Assembly (NCBI RefSeq): GCF_009712475.1
Contig: NZ_VCJO01000004.1
Span: 1 to 64,000, forward strand
Reading direction: 5' to 3'
DNA length: 64,000 bases
Origin: Micromonospora sp. CP22
GTDB taxonomy: Bacteria; Actinomycetota; Actinomycetes; Mycobacteriales; Micromonosporaceae
Below are positions 41,534 through 51,133 of this stretch, one piece after another (position 1 is the stretch's first letter; every line of letters starts with the position of its first letter). The notes beneath the pieces were generated by a model, which was not told the origin of the DNA, searched no databases, and was given only the letters and a program-made list of their open reading frames with translations. The position numbers were made by a program, and so were the translations under genes.

Positions 41534-42386
41534 CGACGACCACCGCCAGCGGGCGTACCGGCGAGCCGGTGGCCCCGAAGATGGCCAGCGGCGAGAGCAC
41601 GAACAGGAACTCGTGCACTGCGGCGGCGGCCAGTTCCTCCAGCGCCATCGTCTCGATGATGTAGACGCCGCGTTCGACCAGCAGCACCCGGTGTGCGGGC
41701 AGGACGCTGTGTCCGGCGCCGGGACGCAGGCACTCGAAGGCGATGGTGTCCGCCCCGGCGGCGTGGACCCGCTGGTCGGCCAGCCAGGTGGCGCCGGCCT
41801 CACCGACGCCGGGTACGCCGGTGTGGTGCCCGACGAAGCGGGTGCGGTCCGGGTCGTCGAAGTGGCGTCCCCAGCCGCTGCGGATCAGCGCCACGTCGCC
41901 CGGGTTCAGCGGGGTGCCCTGCCGGTCGACGGTGCGGGTCAGGTCCTGCGGGGTGATCTCGTAGCCCGCCGGGCAGCCGTCGGGGGTGCCGAGGGCGGCC
42001 GGCACGTCGAGCAGCACTCCACGGCGCACCATCGGGGCGATGGTGTGGGCGCCCAGTTCGGTGAAGCGTCCACCGCGTCCGGCGGCGGCGGCGTCGGAGC
42101 CGTCGTGGAGGCGACCGTCGTGGGAGACGTGGGAGAAGGCGTCGATGTGGGTGCCGACGTGGGTGCCCATGGTGATGATGTCGTTGGCGGCGGAGCCGCC
42201 GTCGGCGCGGACCGCGTCGCCGTGCCGACGCGGCAGGGCGTGCCAGAACGGCGGATGGTTCGGCGACTGGGGCATGCCGATGCTCAGCCGGCGACCCAGG
42301 TCGTACACCCGGGTTCCGGCGGAGAGGGCGGCCAGCAGCGTCTGCGTCCGGCTCGTCGGGCTGGTGGTGGTGTTCATGGTGGTCAC
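41526..42386 (-). CDS. Cyclase-family hydrolase (kynurenine formamidase-like)
   Basis: A 286-residue member of the putative cyclase family (PF04199), metal hydrolases that include bacterial kynurenine formamidase and isatin hydrolase. The metal motif HxGTHxDxxxH is intact in the HVGTHIDAFSHV segment near residue 77, and GDVALIRSGWGRHF and the closing VHEFLFVLSPLAIFGATGSP are typical of the isatin hydrolase branch. It may open or deformylate a cyclic amide intermediate. The GTG at 42386 has AAGGA 6 bases before it; an ATG 9 bp later is the alternative. Confidence 0.83.
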   Translation of the reverse strand: MTTMNTTTSPTSRTQTLLAALSAGTRVYDLGRRLSIGMPQSPNHPPFWHALPRRHGDAVRADGGSAANDIITMGTHVGTHIDAFSHVSHDGRLHDGSDAAAAGRGGRFTELGAHTIAPMVRRGVLLDVPAALGTPDGCPAGYEITPQDLTRTVDRQGTPLNPGDVALIRSGWGRHFDDPDRTRFVGHHTGVPGVGEAGATWLADQRVHAAGADTIAFECLRPGAGHSVLPAHRVLLVERGVYIIETMALEELAAAAVHEFLFVLSPLAIFGATGSPVRPLAVVVDE

Positions 42387-42416
42387 GGCATTCCTTACCT
42401 TTGGTGGTGCGGGCCG

Positions 42417-43628
42417 TCAGGCCACGATCTCCCGGGAGCGCAGGTCGGCGACGGTGGTGGGGGTGCAGCCGAGTTCGTTGACGAGGAGATCGTCGGTGTC
42501 GGCGCCGAGGGCCCGGCCGGTGAAGCGGATCCGACCGGGGTTCTCGGACATCCGCCACAGGACGTTGTGCATCAGGACCCGACCGAGGTCGGGGTCGGGG
42601 ACGTCGACGAGCATCTCGGCGGCGCGGACGTGTTCGTCGGTGACGATGTCGCGGGCGTCGTAGACGGGGGCGACGGCGGCGCCGGCGGCGTCGAAGGCCC
42701 GGATGACCTCCTCGCGGGTGCGTTCGGCGATCCACCCGCCGACGTAGGAGTCGAGCAGGTCGGCGTGTTCGGCACGCTCGCGTCCGGAGGCGAACCACGG
42801 TTCGTCGACGACCTCGGGATGTCCGACGAGACGCAGCACCCGTTCGGCGATGGACTGGGCGCTGGTGGAGATGGCCACCCAGGAGCCGTCGCGGGTGCGG
42901 TAGGTGTTGCGGGGGGCGTTGTTGGTGGAACGGTTGCCGTGGCGGTGGCCGATCACGCCGAGCTGGTCGTAGACGGTGGGTCCGGGACCGACCGCCATCA
43001 TGATCGGTTCGAGCAGGCTGAGGTCGACGACCTGTCCCTTGCCGCCGTTCTTCTCGCGGGCCCACAGCGCGACCATGGTGGCCGAGGAGGCGGCGATGCC
43101 GCAGATGCTGTCGGCCAGGCCGAACGCCGGCAGGGTCGGAGGGCCGTTCTCGTCGCCGGTGAGGTGGGCGAAGCCGCTCATCGCCTCGGCGAGGGTGCCG
43201 AAGCCGGGCCGGTGCGCGTAGGGGCCCTGTTGGCCGAAGCCGGAGATGCGGACGATCACCAGCGCCGGGTTGATCTCCAGGAGCTTGTCGGGGCCGATCC
43301 CCCACCGTTCCAGGGTGCCGGGGCGGAAGTTCTCCACCAGCACGTCGGCGGTGGCGGCCAGACGGCACAGCAGGTCGGCGCCTTCCGGTGTGGACAGCTT
43401 GAGACCGAGCGTGCGCTTGTTGCGGGAGATCTCCTTCCACCACAGCGGTACGCCGTCCTTGGCGTGGCCGTGTCCGCGCATGCTGTCCCCGGCGACGGGG
43501 TGTTCGACCTTGATGACGTCGGCACCGAAGTCGCCGAGGATCTGGCAGCACAGCGGGCCGGCCAGGATCGTCGAGGCGTCGATGACGCGCAGGCCGGTCA
43601 GCGGTCCGTCGTGCACGGGAGCCCCCAT
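42417..43628 (-). CDS. Class III CoA transferase (CaiB/BaiF family)
   Basis: A 403-residue enzyme that moves CoA between carboxylic acids. The first part has LRVIDASTILAGPLCCQILG and ADVIKVEHP, and the catalytic Asp is expected in the segment around GLADSICGIAAS (near residue 170). The C-terminal half (TSAQSIAERVLRLVGHPE) fits the family. It heads an operon with the cyclase, MmgE/PrpD, amidohydrolase and CitE-like genes, and would activate an acid intermediate for the lyase at 37738. The promoter has an IclR-type operator (43635-43653) between a -10 (TATTCT) and the ATG. Confidence 0.87.
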   Translation of the reverse strand: MGAPVHDGPLTGLRVIDASTILAGPLCCQILGDFGADVIKVEHPVAGDSMRGHGHAKDGVPLWWKEISRNKRTLGLKLSTPEGADLLCRLAATADVLVENFRPGTLERWGIGPDKLLEINPALVIVRISGFGQQGPYAHRPGFGTLAEAMSGFAHLTGDENGPPTLPAFGLADSICGIAASSATMVALWAREKNGGKGQVVDLSLLEPIMMAVGPGPTVYDQLGVIGHRHGNRSTNNAPRNTYRTRDGSWVAISTSAQSIAERVLRLVGHPEVVDEPWFASGRERAEHADLLDSYVGGWIAERTREEVIRAFDAAGAAVAPVYDARDIVTDEHVRAAEMLVDVPDPDLGRVLMHNVLWRMSENPGRIRFTGRALGADTDDLLVNELGCTPTTVADLRSREIVA

Positions 43629-43634
43629 TCATTT

Positions 43635-43653
43635 CGTTCGCATCATGCGAACG
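43635..43653. promoter_or_regulatory. Operator 1 of the IclR regulon
   Basis: CGTTCGCATCATGCGAACG is an interrupted palindrome (9-bp arms around one C) between the CoA transferase start and its likely -10 (TATTCT at 43667-43672, minus strand). It shares the CGTTC-N9-GAACG frame with the sites at 51024 and 54715. Confidence 0.75.
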
Positions 43654-43714
43654 GTGTTTCGCTCAGCAGAATAGTTTGTTCTCTGGTGCGAGGTCAACGC
43701 AGGTACGCAGACCG

Positions 43715-44959
43715 TCACCTGCCCATCCGCGCGGCCCGTCGACCGCGCAGCACCAGCGCGGCGGCCACCGAGGCCACCACCGCCACGAGCGCGCCGGTCC
43801 GCGCGGAGAAGGCGTCACCCAGCCAGCCGTGCAGGATCGCCGCCGCCGGACGGATGCCCAGGAAACACATCGACCACAGCGCCATCACCCGGCCCCGCAC
43901 CGCGTCGGCCAGGCCCTGCTGCATGGTGGCGTTGACGTCGCTGACCGCCAGCAGGTAACCCGCCCCGCCGACGGCGATGCCCACCGTGGCCACCACCGGC
44001 CCCGGACTGGCCGCCAACACCGCCATCCCGACGCCGAGCGCGGCCACCCCGACCGCGCCGGTACGACCACTGCCCATCAGCCGCCGCAACCTGCCGACCC
44101 AACCGGCGACCAACGCCGACCCGAGCCCGAAACAGGTGATGAAGATGCCCACCATCAGCTCACCGCCGCCGAAACCCTCGGCGAACAACGGCGACAGGGT
44201 GTTGATCGGCTCCATCGCCAACCCGATCAGCGCCACCGCCACCAGACAGCGCACCAGCACCGGACGGTGCCGGACGTAGGCGACGCCGCCGAGCACCCCC
44301 AGTCGGCCCCGCCGACCGTCCGCGGGCCGGGTGCGGGGCAGCCGCACACCCGCCAACGCCAGCGCGAACACCAGGAAACTGGCGGCGTTGACGGCGAACG
44401 CGGCACCGGCGCCGGCCACCGCGTACGTGGCCGCCCCGGCCACCGGACCGATCGCGCGGGACAGGTTGAACGTCAGCGAGTGCAACGCGATGGCCTGCGG
44501 CACGTCGGCGCGTCCGACGATGTTCGGCACCAACGCCTGGGCCGCCGGACCGGTGACCGCCTGACCCACACCGGACAGTCCCACGAACGTCAGCAGCAGC
44601 GGCGCGTTGAGCGTGTCCAGCAACGCCAGGACCGCGAGCACCGCGGCGGCGGTCCCACCCACCGTCTGCCCGACGATGATCAGCAACCGTCGGTCGACCC
44701 GGTCGGCCACCGCCCCGATCACCGGAGCCAGCACCAACTGCATCGCGAACTGCAACGCGGTGACCAGCCCCACCATGAAGGCGGAGCGGGTCAACGCGAA
44801 GATGGTCAGGATCGCCGCGACGTTCTGGAACCAGGTGCCGGTGTTGGAGGCCAGCGACCCGAAGAAGTACGGGCCGAAACGGCGGTCCCGCAGCAACGCG
44901 AGCGCACCGCGACCGGCCTCCTCGACCGGCGTGTCGGGCGGGCGGTCAGCCTGCCGCAC
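43715..44959 (-). CDS. MFS transporter (DHA3/EntS-like)
   Basis: A 414-residue major facilitator with about 12 hydrophobic segments, of the EntS/DHA3 branch: NTGTWFQNVAAILTIFALT near residue 40, GAVADRVDRRLLIIV (the MFS loop 2-3 motif) near 83, and a second DAVRGRVMALWSMCF near 350. It may export a degradation intermediate or a toxic compound, or import the substrate. The GTG start overlaps the aldehyde dehydrogenase gene by 14 bp and it is the last gene of the operon that begins with the ABC ATPase. Confidence 0.82.
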   Translation of the reverse strand: MRQADRPPDTPVEEAGRGALALLRDRRFGPYFFGSLASNTGTWFQNVAAILTIFALTRSAFMVGLVTALQFAMQLVLAPVIGAVADRVDRRLLIIVGQTVGGTAAAVLAVLALLDTLNAPLLLTFVGLSGVGQAVTGPAAQALVPNIVGRADVPQAIALHSLTFNLSRAIGPVAGAATYAVAGAGAAFAVNAASFLVFALALAGVRLPRTRPADGRRGRLGVLGGVAYVRHRPVLVRCLVAVALIGLAMEPINTLSPLFAEGFGGGELMVGIFITCFGLGSALVAGWVGRLRRLMGSGRTGAVGVAALGVGMAVLAASPGPVVATVGIAVGGAGYLLAVSDVNATMQQGLADAVRGRVMALWSMCFLGIRPAAAILHGWLGDAFSARTGALVAVVASVAAALVLRGRRAARMGR

Positions 44960-46370
44960 CCGCACCACCCAGGCCGTACCCCTGCGGCGTGCCGGCGGCC
45001 AGCGACGTCCACACCGACTTCGGACGCAGGTACAGGCGGGCCGCCTCGGTGCCGTTCTCCCGCCCGTACCCGGACAGACCCACCCCACCGAAGGGCACCA
45101 GATCCGACAACACCCGGTACGTGTTGATCCACACCGTGCCGGCGCGTACCTGCCCGGCGAAACGGTGTGCCCGGGCGATGTCGGCGGTCCACACCCCGGC
45201 GGCGAGCCCGAAGTCGGTGTCGTCGGCCAGCCGCAGCGCCTCGGCGTCGTCGCGGAACGACGACACCGCCAACACCGGGCCGAAGACCTCCTCCCGCAGC
45301 AGCCGCGCCTGCGCGTCCAACCGGTCGAACACCGTCGGCGGCACGTAGAAGCCGTCCCGCAGCCGCTCGTCGTCCGGCAGGGCGGCCTGCGCGACCAGCC
45401 GACCGGCGTCCCGGGACTCGGCGATGAACTGCGCCGTCTTGTCCCGCTGCGCCGAGGTGATCTGCGGACCCAGGTCGGTGTCCTGGTCGAACGGGTCACC
45501 CACACGCAACCGGCGTACCCGCTCCGCCACCCGGTCCAGGACCTCGTCGTAGACCGACTCGTGCACCACCAGCCGGGAACCGGCGATGCACATCTGGCCG
45601 CAGGAGGCGAAGACACCCAGCACCACCGCGTCGACCGCCCGGTCCAGGTCGGCGTCGCCGAAGACGACCTGCGGCGACTTGCCCCCCAACTCCAGGGCGA
45701 CCGGGGTCAGGTGCTCCGCCGCCGCGCGGGCGATCGCCTTGCCGGTGTCGTGGTGACCGGTGAACACGATCAGGTCCACGTCCGGATGCGACACCAGCGC
45801 CGCGCCGGTCTCCCGGCCGCCCGGCAACACCCGCACCAGATCCTCGGGTACGCCCGCGGCGGCCAGCAGCCCGGCCAGCCGCAGCGCGGTCAGCGGGGTC
45901 TCCTCCGCCGGCTTGAGCAGGCAGGCGTTGCCGAAGGCGAGCGCCGGAGCGATCTTCTTGGCGGCGAAGAAGAACGGCACGTTCCACGGGATGACCCCGG
46001 CCACCACACCGTGCGGCTCCGGCACCGTGTAGGTGTGGTAGTCGGCGCTGACCGGGATCGTCTCACCGCGTACCTGCTCGGCCCAGCCGGCGTAGTAGCG
46101 GAAGCTGCCGGCCGCCCGACGCACCTCCCGCCGGGTGTCGCTGAGGATCTTGCCGGTGTTGCGGGTCTCGATCTCGGCCAGTTCCTCCACGGCGGCCTCG
46201 ATGAGGTCGGCGACCGCGTGCAGGATCCGGCCGCGTTCACCGCCGGTGCGGCGGGCCCAGGCCGGTTGGGCGGAGCGCGCCGCGCGGACCGCGGCGTGCA
46301 CCTCCTCCGGCGTGGCCGGTGCCACCCGGGCCAACACCCGGGCGTCGATCGGGGAGACGACCTCAGCCAT
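44946..46370 (-). CDS. Aldehyde dehydrogenase
   Basis: A 474-residue NAD(P)-dependent aldehyde dehydrogenase. It shows PHGVVAGVIPWNVPFFFAAK, LKPAEETPLTALRLA, the catalytic Glu in LELGGKSPQVVFGDADLD and the catalytic Cys261 in GQMCIAGSR; EEVFGPVLAV and FGGVGLSGYGREN follow. The NAD-loop reads FTGHHDTGK where most enzymes have FTGSxxxGx. It probably oxidises an aldehyde produced by the ThDP enzyme next to it. The ATG at 46370 has AAGGGA 6 bases upstream; it overlaps the ThDP gene by 8 bp. Confidence 0.9.
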   Translation of the reverse strand: MAEVVSPIDARVLARVAPATPEEVHAAVRAARSAQPAWARRTGGERGRILHAVADLIEAAVEELAEIETRNTGKILSDTRREVRRAAGSFRYYAGWAEQVRGETIPVSADYHTYTVPEPHGVVAGVIPWNVPFFFAAKKIAPALAFGNACLLKPAEETPLTALRLAGLLAAAGVPEDLVRVLPGGRETGAALVSHPDVDLIVFTGHHDTGKAIARAAAEHLTPVALELGGKSPQVVFGDADLDRAVDAVVLGVFASCGQMCIAGSRLVVHESVYDEVLDRVAERVRRLRVGDPFDQDTDLGPQITSAQRDKTAQFIAESRDAGRLVAQAALPDDERLRDGFYVPPTVFDRLDAQARLLREEVFGPVLAVSSFRDDAEALRLADDTDFGLAAGVWTADIARAHRFAGQVRAGTVWINTYRVLSDLVPFGGVGLSGYGRENGTEAARLYLRPKSVWTSLAAGTPQGYGLGGAGAAG

Positions 46371-48093
46371 CACTCGTCCCTTCGTCGGTGGCCGGGGTGC
46401 GCGCCCGGCGGCCCGGGTCCATCGACCCGGTGAGGTGTTCGGGTACCCAGACGTCCAGCACGGCCGGTACCCGGTCGCGCTGGACCGCGGTGCGGGCCCG
46501 GTCCAGGGCGGCGGACAGGTCGGCGGCGCGTACCACCCGCTCGCCGTAGCAGCCCTGCGCGCGGGCGTGCGCGGCGAAGTCCGGCGACGGGGTGAGGTGG
46601 CCGCCGATCACCGTGGGCTCGGCGACGGCCAGCCCGTCCGGATAGTGCGCCGCCAGGGTGGTGGTGCCGGTGCGGTAGCCACCGTTGTTCACCACGACGG
46701 TGACCACCGGCGCGTCGTGCTGCTGCTGCAACCACAGGCACGAGTCCGGTGAGCCGAACAGGTAGGAGCCGTCGCCGGTCACCGCGACCGCGTGCGCGCC
46801 ACCGGCGGCCATACTGGCGCCGGTGGCCGCCGCGACCGACCAGCCGAGGCTGGAGCCACCCTTCTCGAACAGGGTGCCCGGCTTCGTGCGACGCACCGCC
46901 GTGGTGTCGAACACCTCCCAGGTGAGCAGATCGTCGGGGTGCAGGTGCGCGTCCAGCGCCGCCGCGATCAGCGCGGGGGTGGGCACACCGCCGGCCGGTG
47001 CCGGGCCGGCGGTGTGCCGTCTGTCGCCGACCCCCGGTGGCCGCTGCCGACGCTGCCGGACCGCGTCGGCGTCACCGGAGCCGACCTCGCCCAGCAGCGC
47101 CTCCAGGAACATCGCCGGGTCGGCGGTGGTGCGGGCGTCGGCCCGCAACTCGTACAGCGGGACCCGGCTCTCGATCGGGTCGGGGCCGACCCAGCCGATC
47201 CACGCCTCGTCGCTCGGCTTCTCCACGGCCGGCATCCACGGCACCGGATGGTCGAGCACGACGACGACGTCGTACTGGTCCAGCGGCGCCGTGGCGTGCC
47301 ACGGGTTGTCGTCGGGCAGGTTCACCCGGTAGCGGGAGGCGCGTACCTCCACGCCCAGGGTGTCGGCGAGTTCGGCGAGCAGCTGCACCGCGCGGGGGTT
47401 CACGCCGACCCGGTCGGTGACCACGACCGGTCGCCGGGCGGTCCGCAGGCGGCGGGCCACCTCGCTGACCACGCCCGGGTCACCCGGGCCGAGGGTCGGC
47501 ACCCCGAGCGCCTGCGCGCTGGGCACCCGGTCGCGGCCGGGCACCGGGTGACGACCCACCTCCTCGGGCATCGCCAGGTAGACGGGGCCACACCGGGGGG
47601 CCAGGGCGACCTGCAGGCCGCGCGCCACGACCAGACCGGCGTCGTCGAGCGCGGACAGCTTGTAGTCCCACTTGACGTACTGGCGCACGATCGCGCCCTG
47701 GTCCCAGCGTTGCTGTTTCCAGAACACCGGTGAGGTGCGCGACTGCTCACGGGTCGGCGGATACCCCGACATGATCATGATGGGGTGGTCGCCCCACATC
47801 GCGTTGTGGATCGCGCCGCCGTGGTGCAGCAGTCCGAGGTCGGCGTGGGCGGCGGTCATGGACGGTCCACCCGAGACCATGGTCTCGCCCATCGCCGCGG
47901 TCAACGCGACGTGCTCGTGTGGGCAGGTGACGATCTCCGGGGTCGGCTCGCCCTTGTGCCGGGCCTGGGCGTTGGCCTCCTGGAAGGAGGTCAGCTCGGA
48001 GCCGCTGGTGAACCAGAGCCGCCGTACGCCGCTGGCCGAGGCCGCCGCCAGGATCGCGGCGGCCCCACCCACGGCGGCCGGGTCGGCCGTCAC
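46363..48093 (-). CDS. Thiamine diphosphate-dependent enzyme (decarboxylase/acetolactate synthase-like)
   Basis: A 576-residue member of the ThDP family. The N-terminal domain has the cofactor Glu60 in TCPHEHVAL; the C-terminal ThDP-binding motif is GDGSYLFGSPDSCLWL ending in NN (near residues 468-495). The middle domain (residues about 185-330) has no recognised FAD site. Together with the adjacent aldehyde dehydrogenase a 2-oxo acid decarboxylase role is plausible: acid to aldehyde to acid. It is preceded by GAGGGAG, and its start overlaps the binding protein gene by GTGA. Confidence 0.83.
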   Translation of the reverse strand: MTADPAAVGGAAAILAAASASGVRRLWFTSGSELTSFQEANAQARHKGEPTPEIVTCPHEHVALTAAMGETMVSGGPSMTAAHADLGLLHHGGAIHNAMWGDHPIMIMSGYPPTREQSRTSPVFWKQQRWDQGAIVRQYVKWDYKLSALDDAGLVVARGLQVALAPRCGPVYLAMPEEVGRHPVPGRDRVPSAQALGVPTLGPGDPGVVSEVARRLRTARRPVVVTDRVGVNPRAVQLLAELADTLGVEVRASRYRVNLPDDNPWHATAPLDQYDVVVVLDHPVPWMPAVEKPSDEAWIGWVGPDPIESRVPLYELRADARTTADPAMFLEALLGEVGSGDADAVRQRRQRPPGVGDRRHTAGPAPAGGVPTPALIAAALDAHLHPDDLLTWEVFDTTAVRRTKPGTLFEKGGSSLGWSVAAATGASMAAGGAHAVAVTGDGSYLFGSPDSCLWLQQQHDAPVVTVVVNNGGYRTGTTTLAAHYPDGLAVAEPTVIGGHLTPSPDFAAHARAQGCYGERVVRAADLSAALDRARTAVQRDRVPAVLDVWVPEHLTGSMDPGRRARTPATDEGTSDG

Positions 48094-49163
48094 AGCTCCC
48101 TCGCGCGGGCGAGGTAGTCCGGGTAGATCAGCTTCTCGATCGGCGCGGCGGAGTTGACCAGCTTGGCCTTGACCAGGCTCTCCTGACCGGACAGCCAGGT
48201 CTGCTCGTTCATCTGCAGGGCGTTCTCCGGGCCGGCGGCGAGCCAGCTCTCCACCAGCAGCGGCAGCTCGGCACGAGCCTGCTCCGGGTCCGCCTCCGGG
48301 TTGTACTTACGCAGGTCGTCGATGACCTGACCCCAGTTCTCCTCCTTGCTGGCGTAGTCGATGGCCTTGAGCACCCCGGCGAGGAAGCGCACCGGCATGT
48401 CACTGTCCGACTCGACCATCTTGAGGCTGGTGTTGTACGAGTCCGAGGGCATCGGGGCGTACTCGTCGGTGCTGAAGAAGACGACCTCGCCGATCTCCTT
48501 CTGGATGGTGGCCCGGTCGGTGTTCACGCAGACCCAGGCGTCGACCTCGCCCCGGCGCGCCAACTCGTACGCGGCGGTGCCGACGCCGGTGACCGGCCGC
48601 TTCACCGACTTGGGGTCGATGCCCGCGTTGATCAGCATGACGTCGAGCAGGTTCTCGGTGGCGCCGCCGGTGGAGACGATGCCGCAGGTGCGTCCGGCGA
48701 GCTGGGCCGGGTTACGGATCGGGTCGTCGGGCAGCGACACCACCTCGAACTGCGACTTCTGCCGCACGCTGGCGATGCTGACGAACGGGGCGTCCTCGTT
48801 GGCCACCGCGATGATCGCGTTGATGCCGTTGGCGCGGGTGAGGTCGGCCGAGCCGCCGAGCACCGCCTGGATGGCGGTGGCGGTGCCCTGCCCGCCCTTG
48901 ATGTCGAGGTTGAGGCCGTGCTCGGCGAAGAAGCCGCGCTCCTTGGCGACCATCGTCTCCACGAAGCTCAACGTCATGCCGGAGGCGGTCATGTACGAGC
49001 CGGAGAGGCTGCCGTCGGCGTTGACCTGGTCGTCGTCGCTGCCGCAGCCGCTGAGCATCAGGGTCATGCCGCCGGCGCTGGGCAGCAGCAGACCCGCGGT
49101 GGCACCGAGCCGGAGCAGTGAGCGCCGGGAGACCGGCGCGCCGTTGGAGGGGTTACGTGTCAC
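48090..49163 (-). CDS. ABC transporter substrate-binding lipoprotein (NMT1/TauA-like)
   Basis: A 357-residue periplasmic-type binding protein. The N-terminus has a twin-arginine signal (SRRSLLRLGATAGLLLP) followed by a lipobox-like LSGCGS, Cys near residue 41, so it is likely a Tat-exported lipoprotein. The mature part matches the NMT1/SsuA/ThiY family that binds sulfonates, nitrate or pyrimidines (VETMVAKERGFFAEHGLNLD, GQGTATAIQAVLGGSADLT). It is the recognition subunit of the importer made with the two genes upstream. GGGAG precedes the GTG start. Confidence 0.87.
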   Translation of the reverse strand: MTRNPSNGAPVSRRSLLRLGATAGLLLPSAGGMTLMLSGCGSDDDQVNADGSLSGSYMTASGMTLSFVETMVAKERGFFAEHGLNLDIKGGQGTATAIQAVLGGSADLTRANGINAIIAVANEDAPFVSIASVRQKSQFEVVSLPDDPIRNPAQLAGRTCGIVSTGGATENLLDVMLINAGIDPKSVKRPVTGVGTAAYELARRGEVDAWVCVNTDRATIQKEIGEVVFFSTDEYAPMPSDSYNTSLKMVESDSDMPVRFLAGVLKAIDYASKEENWGQVIDDLRKYNPEADPEQARAELPLLVESWLAAGPENALQMNEQTWLSGQESLVKAKLVNSAAPIEKLIYPDYLARAREL

Positions 49164-49280
49164 GGAAGACTCCCGGGGGTGAGTAACGGACGGATGAGGG
49201 CAAGGAGGGGTCCGCCAGTGCCGCGACGCGGCACCGACCAGGTCGTGTGTGGGGTTGTGGCAGGGAGGCCGGGCCGCCCG

Positions 49281-50153
49281 TCAGGGTCGGCGGCGCGGCT
49301 GCACGGATTCGTGCCAGGGGATCAGCAACCGGCGGGCGCCGGTGACGATGCTGTAGAGGGTGAACCCGAACAACGCCATGATGAGGATGGCGCCGAACAG
49401 CTTGTCGACCTGGAGGTTGTTCTGCAGGTTGACCGCGTAGCGGCCGAGGCCCTGGTCGCCGCCGAGGTACTCACCGACGATCGCGCCGATGGTCGCCTGG
49501 ACGACCGCCAGTTCCATGCCGGCGAGGATGAACGGCATCGTGTACGGCAGGTCGGCCCGCCAGAACCGTTCCCACCGGGACGCCTTGAGCGTCGTCATCA
49601 GGTCGTGCATGGAGCCCGGCACCGAGCGGACGCCGAACGAGGTGTTGATCAGCAGGGGGAAGAAGGCCAGCAGCGCGGCGATGACCACCTTGGACGAGGG
49701 GCCGAAGCCGAGCCAGAGGATGAACAGCGGTACCAGGGCGACCTTCGGCACCACCTGGGTGCCGACGATGAACGGTCGGACGATCCGGTCGAACAGCGGC
49801 GACTTGCCGATCATCAGACCGAGCCCGACGCCCAGCACGATCGCCAGCGCCAGACCCATCATGACCTCGTAGAAGGTCGTCCAGATGTGGGTCTGCCAGA
49901 CGAACGGGTCGGTGATCTGCGCGGCGAACGCCTTGAACACCGCCTCCGGTGGCGGCAGCACGAACCGGGACAGATCGGTGACCTCGACGTAGATCTTCCA
50001 CGCCACGAGGAACAACGCGATCAGCAGAGGGCTGGTGTAGAAGGACAGCCAGCGGTTGTTGCGGAGTCGCTGCGACCAGGTCGGTGGCGGGGGCCGCAGC
50101 AGCTCGTCGGTGGATGGTGTCGACGCCGGGCGGCGCTCTTTAGTGGCAGTCAC
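49281..50153 (-). CDS. ABC transporter permease (SsuC/TauC-like)
   Basis: A 290-residue permease with about six membrane segments and the BPD-transport EAA-type loop (SMHDLMTTLKASRWERFWRA). It belongs to the sulfonate/nitrate/thiamine-precursor importer class. A GTG start is used. It lies 22 bp after the ATPase gene and 117 bp before the binding-protein gene, so the three form one importer. Confidence 0.9.
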   Translation of the reverse strand: MTATKERRPASTPSTDELLRPPPPTWSQRLRNNRWLSFYTSPLLIALFLVAWKIYVEVTDLSRFVLPPPEAVFKAFAAQITDPFVWQTHIWTTFYEVMMGLALAIVLGVGLGLMIGKSPLFDRIVRPFIVGTQVVPKVALVPLFILWLGFGPSSKVVIAALLAFFPLLINTSFGVRSVPGSMHDLMTTLKASRWERFWRADLPYTMPFILAGMELAVVQATIGAIVGEYLGGDQGLGRYAVNLQNNLQVDKLFGAILIMALFGFTLYSIVTGARRLLIPWHESVQPRRRP

Positions 50154-50175
50154 TGTGCGGCACCTCGAGGTACGG

Positions 50176-50961
50176 TCAGGCCGAGACGGCGGATCGGTTG
50201 TCGGTGTCCTGCACCGCGCCGATCTGGCGACGCAGCTCGGCGGCGAGATGGCGGAACTCGGCGGACTCGGTCATGTCGACGGTGCGCGGCCGGGGCAGCG
50301 TCACCTCGGTGATGGAGTGGATGTGGCCGGGCTTGGTCCCCAGCATCACGATGCGGTCGGCGAGGAAGACCGCCTCGGAGACGGAGTGGGTCACGAAGAC
50401 GACCGTCTTGCGGTTCTCCAGCCAGATGCGTTGCAGCTCGGCGTTCATCATGTCGCGGGTCTGCGCGTCGAGCGCGCCGAACGGTTCGTCCATGAGCAAC
50501 ACCTGCGGGTCGTGCGCCAACGCCCGGGCGATGGAGACCCGCTGACGCATACCGCCGGACAGTTGGTGCGGGTACTTGCCCTCGGTCTCCGGCAGGCCGA
50601 CCAGTTCGAGCATCTCGCGGACCCGCTCGGTGCGTTCCCGGCGGGGTACGCCGGCCATCTCCAGCGGCAGGGCCACGTTGGCGGCGGTGGACCGCCAGGG
50701 CATCAGGGTGGCCTCCTGGAAGACGAACCCCAGGGGGCGGTCGCCGTTGTTGCCGTGGTCCAGGCTCACCCGACCGACGGTGGGGCTCTCCAGCTGGCCG
50801 ATGATGCGCAGCAGGGTGGTCTTTCCGCAGCCGGAGGGTCCGAGCAGCACGACGAACTCACCGTCGGCGATGTCGAGCGAGACATCGCTCAGCGCGAGCA
50901 TCGACTGCCCGCCGGCGCCGGCGAAGACCTTGCTGACGCCCTCCACTTTGATCGCACTCAT
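50176..50961 (-). CDS. ABC transporter ATP-binding protein (SsuB/TauB-like)
   Basis: A 261-residue ATPase with the Walker A motif LGPSGCGKTTLL (near residue 40), signature LSGGMRQRVSIARAL, Walker B VLLMDEPFGALDAQT and switch His in FVTHSVSEA. It powers import of the island's substrate. It is the first gene of an operon that continues with the permease, binding protein, ThDP enzyme, aldehyde dehydrogenase and MFS transporter, all on the minus strand. The operator at 51002-51042 lies about 40-80 bp before its ATG. Confidence 0.92.
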   Translation of the reverse strand: MSAIKVEGVSKVFAGAGGQSMLALSDVSLDIADGEFVVLLGPSGCGKTTLLRIIGQLESPTVGRVSLDHGNNGDRPLGFVFQEATLMPWRSTAANVALPLEMAGVPRRERTERVREMLELVGLPETEGKYPHQLSGGMRQRVSIARALAHDPQVLLMDEPFGALDAQTRDMMNAELQRIWLENRKTVVFVTHSVSEAVFLADRIVMLGTKPGHIHSITEVTLPRPRTVDMTESAEFRHLAAELRRQIGAVQDTDNRSAVSA

Positions 50962-51001
50962 GGGCTACCCCTGTCACCGACCGGCCCGCGTTAACCGCGA
51001 G

Positions 51002-51042
51002 ATTGTTCGCTTGTGCAGTACGCCGTTCTGTTGGTGCGAACG
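51002..51042. promoter_or_regulatory. Operator 2 of the IclR regulon (composite)
   Basis: Contains the 19-mer CGTTCTGTTGGTGCGAACG (51024-51042) and an extra half site ATTGTTCGC (51002-51010). It lies between divergent promoters of the ABC importer operon and the isochorismatase-fold gene. On the minus strand TAGCTT (51044-51049) adjoins the 19-mer. The spacing of half sites equals that at 54693-54733. Confidence 0.75.
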
Positions 51043-51133
51043 TAAGCTATGGTCTCCGGCAAGGTCAATGGCCTGTAGGACCCGACTTCATATCATCGAT
51101 TAGGATCAATCCCCCAATTCGGGAGGAAACGTC